Origin: Mytilisepta virgata
Lineage: Eukaryota; Mollusca; Bivalvia; Mytilida; Mytilidae
Direction of reading: 5' to 3'
DNA: 64,000 bases
Assembly (NCBI GenBank): GCA_028015205.1
Contig: CM051508.1
Location: 10,434,001-10,498,000 of the forward strand
This document shows, piece after piece, positions 56,618-64,000 of this stretch. The translations under genes were made by a program, and so were the position numbers. The notes beneath the pieces were generated by a model, which was not told where the DNA came from, ran no database searches, and saw only the letters and a program-made list of their open reading frames with translations. The stretch's first letter is position 1; each line of letters begins with the position of its first letter.

Positions 56618-56881
56618 ATTGTTTGTCTGTTTAGTTGGGGTTCAACGCCGTTTTCAGCACATTTGGTTATTTCGCGGCGGCCAGTTTTTATTGGTGGAGG
56701 AAGCCAGAGTACCCGGAGGGAACCACGACCTTCGGTAGGAAAAATGGCAATCCTTGTCAATTAAGATCGGAGTCGAACACACCCTGCCACAGGTGAGATT
56801 CGAACTCACAACCCCAGCGTTGACAGGCTAGTGATCTGTAGTAGTTATGACGAACTACCCAGACCACTCGGCCACCGAGGC
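56618..56881 (-). mobile_element. tRNA-derived SINE (family A), near full length
   Basis: On the minus strand: GGCCTCGGTGGCCGAGTGGT, B-box GTTCGAATCTC, CAAGGATTGCC and tail AACGGCGTTGAACCCCAACT. It is flanked by a direct duplication of more than 100 bp, far longer than a normal target-site duplication. Confidence 0.93.
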
Positions 56882-56992
56882 CTGATAAGAGCATCTGAGA
56901 TTGTGGAAAGGGTATACATGTATTAATACAGTGTTGGTAAGTACAATGCAAGCATTGATCAATTCATTAATCATTAATAGAAGCTGAACAAA
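56882..56992. repeat. Right copy of the duplicated flank
   Basis: GATAAGAGCATCTGAGATTG and the following blocks match 56490-56617, with a small insertion (ACATGTATT) and a shorter middle. Confidence 0.9.
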
Positions 56993-57094
56993 TCAGGCCA
57001 TAACCATAAGTTAAGAATCTATATAATCTTGACGATAAAAATACTGAAACAGAAAAGAAGGCAACCTATTTTTTATATTTTGACAATTACCATT

Positions 57095-57388
57095 GGAATA
57101 AAACAAGATGTACTGTGAGCCATTGCTCACTAGTGACACCTCAGCTTTTCGATAAGGATAAAAAAAAGAAACAGTCATCAAACAGGAAGTTGATGTAGCA
57201 TTGATCCGAAAACATATCCCACTGTATGGCGTACTTATAGAAGGCTTGTGACAAAATATCAAGTGGCTGTGATGAATAGTTGCAGAGAAAAGTGTGACGA
57301 AAACTTTTGTTATGGACGGAACCACAATGGAAAAAAGTATAGCGCCCCCCCCCCCCCCCCCTCCCCTCATTGGAGCTGGGGTATACAT
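57095..57388 (+). mobile_element. Short pearl-like element
   Basis: Starts ACAAGATGTACTGTGAGCCA with GCTCACTAGTGACACC, contains AAGTGTGACGAAAACTTTTG and TTATGGACGGAACC (compare the end of the element at 28903-29822), and ends after a C-run with GAGCTGGGGTATA. Core repeats are absent. Confidence 0.5.
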
Positions 57389-57606
57389 GTAACTAACTGC
57401 AAAATGTCAATCTGTGTGCCAAAGGTCAATTTCATTGGTGAAGATCGCCTTTACCAAAAAAGGTTTGTATCAACGCCTACTGTTCGCTTTTTTCTGTTCA
57501 GCTGTACAAAATACATGTACATGTAGTATAATACATGTAATTCACATGTGAGTAACCAAATCTTGACAAAAGCTGAGCCAAGTAATGAGCACATGCGCTA
57601 CATGTA

Positions 57607-58154
57607 CAGTCGACTCTCGTTATCTCGAATTCTGTCTGATTGCGAACAAAATTCGAGATAGACGAAATTCGACTAAAAGGGAGTTGACAAATTTTACTAC
57701 TTACGAAGGGAGGTAATTTACTAATTCCGGTTGAGTCTGTGCTGTGTATGCACCAATAGTAAGATGACAAATAATTCATTAAACTGATGAACTTGTTGAT
57801 TAAACATCTTAGTAGATAAACTGACACTAATTAAAGCAAATTGTTTTTACAAATCAAGTTGAATTCTCAATAAATTAGCCCAAAATATCAATTAATGCCG
57901 ATTGTCACTTAACTGTGAAGACATTTAATCTGCAAGGAGATGTCTTGACAGATGATAAATATTCGACATAACGAATAGAATTTTCGTTGTTTTTATAAGT
58001 TTGGACTCTAAATTTAGTTCAAGATAGAAGAAAATTTGACTTAACAGGAGTCGAATTACATATATTTGCACTGTAAAACATTTGGGACCACATAAAAAAT
58101 TTGACTCTTTCGAAAATTCGACTCAAGTGAGTTTGAGATAACGATTGTCAACTG
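57607..58154. mobile_element. Non-autonomous pogo/Tigger-like MITE
   Basis: The left end CAGTCGACTCTCGTTATCTC and right end GAGATAACGATTGTCAACTG are inverted, flanked by TA on both sides (57605 and 58155). Internal AATTCGAGATAGACGAAATT and ATTCGAC motifs repeat the terminal theme. TA duplication and a CAGT(C/T)GACTCTCG terminus are typical of the pogo group. No transposase frame remains. Confidence 0.85.
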
Positions 58155-59034
58155 TATATACAACAAGCCTTTTATGGTACCGGTAATCTCAACTTCCCAC
58201 CAAATAAATTTATTACGGTGAATTTTGCACGCCCATAATACAAATTTTGATGGACTGATACTAGTAACTGTTTAAAAAAAAAACTAAAACAAAATTTAAA
58301 TTTGAACATCTATCCAATAATCCTAAATAAAAAAAAATCTTTGTACAATTTACCTACCTGTCCAAGTCCAAAGCATTCAAAATTCAAACTCTGATAAATT
58401 TCCCAAGATTAATAACTTCATGAAAATATTTCCACCAAACAATCATCCCTTTTTCAATATGCCTGTTTTAATCATTAGGAAATGAATTATAACTGACATG
58501 TAATGCCAAATTAGAAAGCCTTCAGATGTTTCCCTGATGCAAGACCAATCTTACACAACATGTGAAAATACTCATACCAGATGCCAATTTTCTTTCATTT
58601 CTCAATTATAATTAGCAAGTTATGAAATTAAATATTGCCTTTGTTTTGTCTTGCCTCAGATATCTTAGGCCATGGTTTTAAAATTTTTAGTTTTGAATTC
58701 TGGTTGTAGCATAATTCAAAGATTTTGGGGGTTGTATTAAGCTGGGGACATGGTTCATCAATATTTTAGGTCCTAAATTTAAAGTACTTTTCCAGGACTT
58801 TCAAAGTCCAAAAAGTAAGTTTTTAATTGAGCTCTTCTCAGTATAATAATTAGCTTGTTCAATCATGGTGTGCAAATTATGACAGTCAAAATTTTTTTCG
58901 ATTTCCAAGACTTTTCAAGTATCGGTAATCTCAAGAATTTCAAGACCTGTACAAATCCTGGGAAATATGTATACAATAGAACAAATTACAGCTAATAACA
59001 ACAAAACATGAAAAATGTGTTCAAAACTAATAAA

Positions 59035-59800
59035 ACAACTAGAACTGTGAATGACCTCACTGAGTGATATCCCCCCCCCCCCCCCCCCCCTTTTGCAATA
59101 CTAGGAGTTGCGCTTACAAGCTTTAATTAGTTTAAACATGTAAAACCCTTAAGTCGGATTATCTCCCTTTGCAAGCATCTGGCAATAATAATCTTGCTTC
59201 ATGCACATCAACATATGATGCCCAACCTTTGTATATAGTGTCATCAAAATCCATTGAACGGTTTAGGAGGAGTTGCGCTTACAAGGTATATGTGATTCCT
59301 ATATAGCCCTTCAAACTTTGAGGGGCATATAATAAAACCAAAAAATATTGTATATTTCAGGTAGTGTACTAAAACTGTGTAAAGTGTAATAAAGCTGTTT
59401 AGGAGTTGCGCTTACAAGCTTTAAACATGTAAAACCCTTAAGTTGGATTATCTCCTTTTGCAAGATTCAGCAATAATGGTCTTGCTTAATGCACATCTAA
59501 ATATGACGCTCAACCTCCATATAAAGTTTAATTAAAATCCATTGAACGGTTTAGGAGGAGTTGGGCTTATAAGCTTTAAACATGCAAAACCATTACATGT
59601 AAGTTGAATTATCTCCCTTTGCAAGCATCAAGCGATAATTATCTCGCTTCATGCACATCTACATATGATGTCCAACTTTCATATAAAGTTTCAGCAAAAT
59701 CCATTGAACGGTTATGAGGAGTTGCACTTACAAGGTATATGGACGAACAGATAGATGAACGGATGGACAAGGCGATTCCTCAAAAATAATCCTAAATGAA
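59035..59800 (+). mobile_element. Pearl-like element, about three core units
   Basis: Starts ACTAGAACTGTGAATGACCT, CACTGAGTGATATC and a run of about 22 C. Units hold AGGAGTTGCGCTTACAAGCT, TTGGATTATCTCCCTTTGCA, ATGCACATCTACATATGATG and AATCCATTGAACGGTTTAGG. It ends in GGACGAACAGATAGATGAAC, GGATGGACAAGG. The GCACATCTAC...GAGGAGTTGCG motif order is shared with the 169-bp array at 46190. Confidence 0.8.
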
Positions 59801-59809
59801 CCACACTCA

Positions 59810-60990
59810 ATAAAGTGAACTCTTTGTAAGAATTTAAAAATTTTAGTGGTTCACGCCTTAATTTAACTATGTGATATTTTAAATTTCAACCAGATGTGTT
59901 CTTTTTTGATCCCATGTTAATCATTATATAAACCTGGATTCTCTCTAGCTACTGAAATGTACAAAAATTAATTAAGTCCCCCCCCCCAAACTTGTATTAA
60001 TTCTTTCAACAAAATAAACAATTACAATTTTTTCACTTGCCTTAATAAATGATTTTCCTGTTTCAAACAGGCACAGTTCTTTCAACTTCAGAAGATTTTC
60101 GACACTTTGTAAATTACTACATGATAAATTGTTCTGATAACAATTATCTTTTTAATAAGATAAGTACTTTATAATCTGTAGCTTTCCTATACTGTCATTA
60201 TTTACATCAAATAACTCGCTCTAATCATGAAATTAATCTTCATACATCATGAAATTGACATTTTGTCAAAGACCAGGATAAACTTAACAATATAAAAGTA
60301 TACAAATTTAGAATGGCCAGAAAATCAATTTGGTTGTTTTTTTTATAATGTACAATGTTTTAAATCAATTTGTATAACAGTGGCCAGTGATTAATGTATT
60401 CACACAGCCACCATATCAGACATACACATTTGTAACAACACTCAGTGGACATAAATGAGTTCCAACTAGTAAATTTTCCTATAGAATTCATATACAATGT
60501 ACATCAAATAACCAATGCTAAAATATTTTACTGACAAAAACAGGTGAGGTACACGTAATTGTCCAATTTCCATTTTTTATTAACATATACAAACTTTATT
60601 ATCTCCCCTGATTTCTAACTATCCAGCTAAAAATGTCTCTATTGATATACATTCTAATGTAATTTTACCTGTATATTTGTTTAAAACCTATTTTAAATGA
60701 TATAATATGTAAATACCTTTAGGCAATTAACCCCATGCAGGTGAACAGGTAAAACTGTTTATTGCAGAAATTAATGAAAATGCATTTGTTGCCATGTAAT
60801 ACTATACCCCCACTCGCAACCCATCAGTTAAAATGTGAATAATTTTCACCAAAAGAAAAATGATTAATTCCATACACAAGATTCGCGATTGACAAGCAAA
60901 CAACTGTCTTCAAAAACGGCCATTAGACTTAGATATAAAATTTAATAATGAAAAAAACTGCAAAAAGCTGAATGGCTACTTGCTTGCACA
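59810..60990. other. AT-rich sequence without recognised features
   Basis: Both strands were read. Only short unsupported frames and T/A runs were found. Confidence 0.4.
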
Positions 60991-60994
60991 AGTC

Positions 60995-61565
60995 AAATAG
61001 TATTAAATGGGTTGTTACTCTTGCAAAAAATAAATCAACCATGAAATCTGTAAAATATTGGCAGGTTCATGTCTTATCAAACAATTATATCTTGTAAAAT
61101 TTGATCAACCATGACATCAGTACCTGTATAATATGCATACACAACCATCATTATCAAACAGAAACAAAATCTGCCAATGAATAAATGACTAGTTGTGTAT
61201 ATTTGTACACAAGATATTCAGACAAAAGATATATGAAAAGGGCAATAACTCTTGCAAAAATGGATCAACCATGAATTCGTTATAATATGCCCATCTTCAG
61301 GTCATTCCCAACCATGATACCAAATATGAACAAAACTACTAAATTATGAACGACTCGCTGCATATATAGAAAAATATTCTTACAAAGATATGAGAAGGGA
61401 AACAACTCTTTCAAAAATTGATCATCCATGAATTCGGTATAATATGCGCATGTTCAGATTATATGCCAAACCATGGCCCCAACCACCAAAAAATATATTT
61501 GTAAAAGACTAGTTGTGTACACAAGATTTGCAGACAAACAGACAACGATCAACCACCATTTTTAA
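60995..61565 (+). repeat. Degenerate tandem repeat, roughly 190-bp unit, about three copies
   Basis: AACTCTTGCAAAAA, TGATCAACCATGAATTCGGT, ATAATATGC and GACTAGTTGTGTA recur in order. It ends with ACAAACAGACAACGATCAAC, which may be a pearl-like microsatellite remnant. Confidence 0.65.
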
Positions 61566-62334
61566 AAAATACCAAAAAGTTCAGAGTAGACATCATTGTC
61601 TGTGTCTTCACATTAAATCTTAACCACCAACACAGAATCTCACTTAAGTAGGGAAACCTCCTAACTGGATAATAATCATGTTTTTCAATTAATGGCATTA
61701 ACCACCAGATCAGAGGGTAATACATCTTCTCTGTTATATTTTTATTGATTTACAGTACACTTTATAAAGATGAACTGCTACAACTGTCAGGAAATTATTC
61801 ATTACAACAGAATAACAAATTCAATGATCTTTATGTACTGGTGTCTGGATTTTGCTGGGTGGGAGAGGGTAAAAACTTTATAAAATGAGCTGCTAAAACT
61901 CTTTATATTAGGCCTAAATTAAAATATTGTTTGTTTGCCATTCTCCTACCCAGACTTTTTTTATGTGGGTAGGTAGGTAGGTAAATTATTTTATTTTTTT
62001 TCTGTATACCTTCGAAACATTTCAATGTACTACCGGAAATCAAAACCGCATGTAACCCGGAAATCAGCACTCGATTCTAAACCGCAACCGGCAAAATTCC
62101 TGAATAAAAAAAAATGTTTTCAAAAACGGCAATAAAATTATTTGGGTCGCGGCGATTTTTTGGGGTCGGTCGGCTGACAGCAAACAAACAATATTTTAAT
62201 TTAGGCCTTAGAATAACACATTACAATTTAAATGTGTGAAAATGATATTTATGTCCGGATTTAGTGGGTTTGAATTGAAGGTAATTAATTGGGGGGTTGG
62301 GGGTTACTAAGGGAGGTAACCACTGAAAGGAAGG

Positions 62335-62668
62335 ATGAATTAATGTTCATCGTCCAGTTGCAACCATTAGTTGAGAACATGTTAATATGATATATGATCC
62401 CTCCTTTGAACTAGACCGACACGCTGAGCCCGATTTTTAAAGTGCTAGCTCACGAGGCAAATGTCCACAGGAAGACATATCACCTAACTTGGACACATTA
62501 TACTGACTCCGAGCCGACCAGTTCTTTTGTTTTACTCCTATATTCTGCATGCTTGGTGAAGAAGCAGCAAATGGAATTTTAATGTCTTTGGTTCGACTCA
62601 GCCGGGGTTCGAACCCGGGACTTTCTGCAGTCAAGGTGAGCAAGCTACTACAAGACAACTGAGGCGGT
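62335..62668 (-). mobile_element. tRNA-derived SINE (family B), best copy
   Basis: On the minus strand it opens with AACCGCCTCAGTTGTCTTGT (A-box region) and the B-box GGGTTCGAACCCC, then GTCGAACCAAAGACATTAAA, GGCTCGGAGTCAGTATAATG and TTTAAAAATCGGGCTCAGCG. Partial copies lie at 374-545 and 52384-52640. The A-box region differs from family A. Confidence 0.85.
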
Positions 62669-62873
62669 TCTAGTGAAAGGAAATTACTCATTACAATAGA
62701 ATAACAAATTCAATGATATTTATGTTCTGGTGTTTGAATTAAATGGAAGGAGGAAGGTTAAAGAGAGCCAACTAATGGTACATGTACCTCAACCTGCACC
62801 CAATATTCATTTTTTCATTACAAGAGAATAACAACTGCATGTAAATTGCACATAGAGGAAAACAAATTTGTCA

Positions 62874-63026
62874 TCTATACTAAGTAGATGCAGCACTGGG
62901 CGGAAAAATCGATTGTAAACATTAGGTCTGGTACCAAATCGTCTATAGATAGGTGATAAATATTTTTGAACCCAGTTTTTAAATAACTTCCAGAAAAACA
63001 GCTCCACCTGCTATACTAAGCAGTTA
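62874..63026. mobile_element. Small foldback MITE (copy 2)
   Basis: TATACTAAGTAGATGCAGCA, CTGGGCGGAAAAA on the left and AAACAGCTCCACCTGCTATA, CTAAGCAG on the right match the layout of 4664-4829, including TTTTTAAATAACTTCC before the right end. Confidence 0.7.
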
Positions 63027-63124
63027 TTATTAACATTCCAACAGAATAAATTGTATTATGCATACATGCTTTTGTTCTACCGGATTCTAGGACCAATAAA
63101 ATTATAAATTAACATTCCCCCAAA

Positions 63125-63402
63125 CCTCCATCTTCCCAAGTCAGGCTTTTGTATCCACGTTCGTTCCTACAAACCCCTGACTTCACACATTCATATTTTG
63201 TGGGTCGGAAGTGAACGATTTTCATTGGTACATGTACTTCTCAAGGTCAAAAGAGAATCCATTTGTGTCGTAGGTAGAATTTTCTCGGTTACCCACAGGT
63301 GGCGATATGTTCGACCCGCAAAATATAATTAAAAAAATAGTGTGATGTCAGGGGTTTGTAGGAACGAATGTGGATACAAAAAACCCTGACTTGGGAGGAT
63401 GC
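63125..63402. mobile_element. Foldback element with about 80-bp inverted ends
   Basis: TCTTCCCAAGTCAGGCTTTT, GTATCCACGTTCGTTCCTAC, AAACCCCTGACTTCACAC is mirrored by GTGTGATGTCAGGGGTTTGT, AGGAACGAATGTGGATACAA, AAAACCCTGACTTGGGAGGA. The ATATTTTGTGGGTCG/CGACCCGCAAAATAT pair continues inside. No coding capacity. Confidence 0.9.
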
Positions 63403-63404
63403 CA

Positions 63405-64000
63405 AATCTCATCCAAGACAAATGCTTTTTGCTTCAAGACATAACCTTAATTTTTTTATTTTCATAGTCCTCCCCCCCCCCCCATTCTAAGGTAATAACC
63501 CCAGCAATTTATTTTTTTTCAAATGCTTGTAACATTAGAAAATTCTGAAGTATAAATATCCTACAGAACAGTCACAAATCAACCAGGCTACGAAAACTAA
63601 TTTCTAGATTCTTTTCCAAATTTTTATTCAGATCGAGACAGGAACGAGAATTTTTCATTATATCTACAATTCCTCAGTCTTTTTTCATTTGTCATGATTG
63701 AAAATTAACATTTAGTCGGTTAAACCATCAAATTGGGGATGGGGTTATTAAGGGGCTGACAGTGACAAGACAAATCTAACAATTAACTTAACATGGCCTT
63801 ATTCACTGACTGTTTCTATATTATTCTATAAGGTAAACATTCATAGATCAATATCATTACTAAAGAAATAAACTGAATATAAATTGTTTATTTCACTTTG
63901 TGTAAACCAATATAATTACGAAGCTAAACAAAGATTATCAGATAAAATAAACCTTGATAACTACTAGATCTACAGAAATTATTAACATGATCTCAGATAG
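63405..64000. other. Window end, no feature recognised
   Basis: AT-rich sequence with a C-run near 63471-63483. The missing first kinase exon was not found here. Confidence 0.4.

Overview
The window looks like nuclear DNA of a marine bivalve, most likely a mussel close to Mytilus. It is AT-rich, has long spliced genes, and is crowded with mollusc-style repeats: tRNA-derived SINEs, pearl/Helentron-like elements with 150-170 bp core repeats and ACGG-type microsatellites, and foldback MITEs. The organism call is an inference from the repeats and gene content; no species marker is visible. There are no bacterial features.

Two protein-coding genes can be supported, both on the minus strand. (1) At 798-2795 there is an intronless 665-codon TRIM-like protein: two B-boxes, a coiled coil and a C-terminal beta-propeller-like region, with no RING. 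A splice acceptor sits just before its ATG, so the 5' UTR is probably spliced. (2) At 19159-52254 there is a 16-exon gene for a PFTAIRE-type cyclin-dependent kinase (CDK14/Eip63E family). I assembled it exon by exon. Every splice phase fits, and the P-loop, VALK lysine, APFTAIRE helix, HRD and DFG motifs and the stop codon are all present, giving about 493 residues. The first coding exon was not found and lies upstream of 52254, in the last 11.7 kb or beyond the window.

The strongest unusual signal is in this kinase gene. Two of its exons have been partly copied in tandem on their 5' side, and both arrays multiply the 3' splice acceptor. Exon E16 is preceded by a 30-bp unit present seven times, each copy with a CAG|ATGT acceptor. 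Exon E14 is preceded by about six decayed copies of a 66-bp unit holding most of the exon plus its acceptor. In both cases upstream acceptors would bring an in-frame stop. Separately, the exon carrying the PFTAIRE helix is flanked by two roughly 400-bp copies of one repeat in opposite orientation, the arrangement known to favour exon circularisation.

Layout: 1-540 tandem repeat and SINE remnant; 798-2795 TRIM gene; 2.9-19 kb intergenic or 3' sequence full of MITEs, SINEs and tandem-repeat elements; 19.2-52.3 kb the kinase gene, whose introns hold the SINEs, pearl-like elements, a 1.3-kb 28-bp minisatellite, a nine-copy 169-bp array and several hairpins; 52.3-64 kb upstream or first-intron sequence with a 42-bp minisatellite, a pogo-like MITE, SINEs and foldback elements. 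Most other open reading frames fall in repeats and are not genes.
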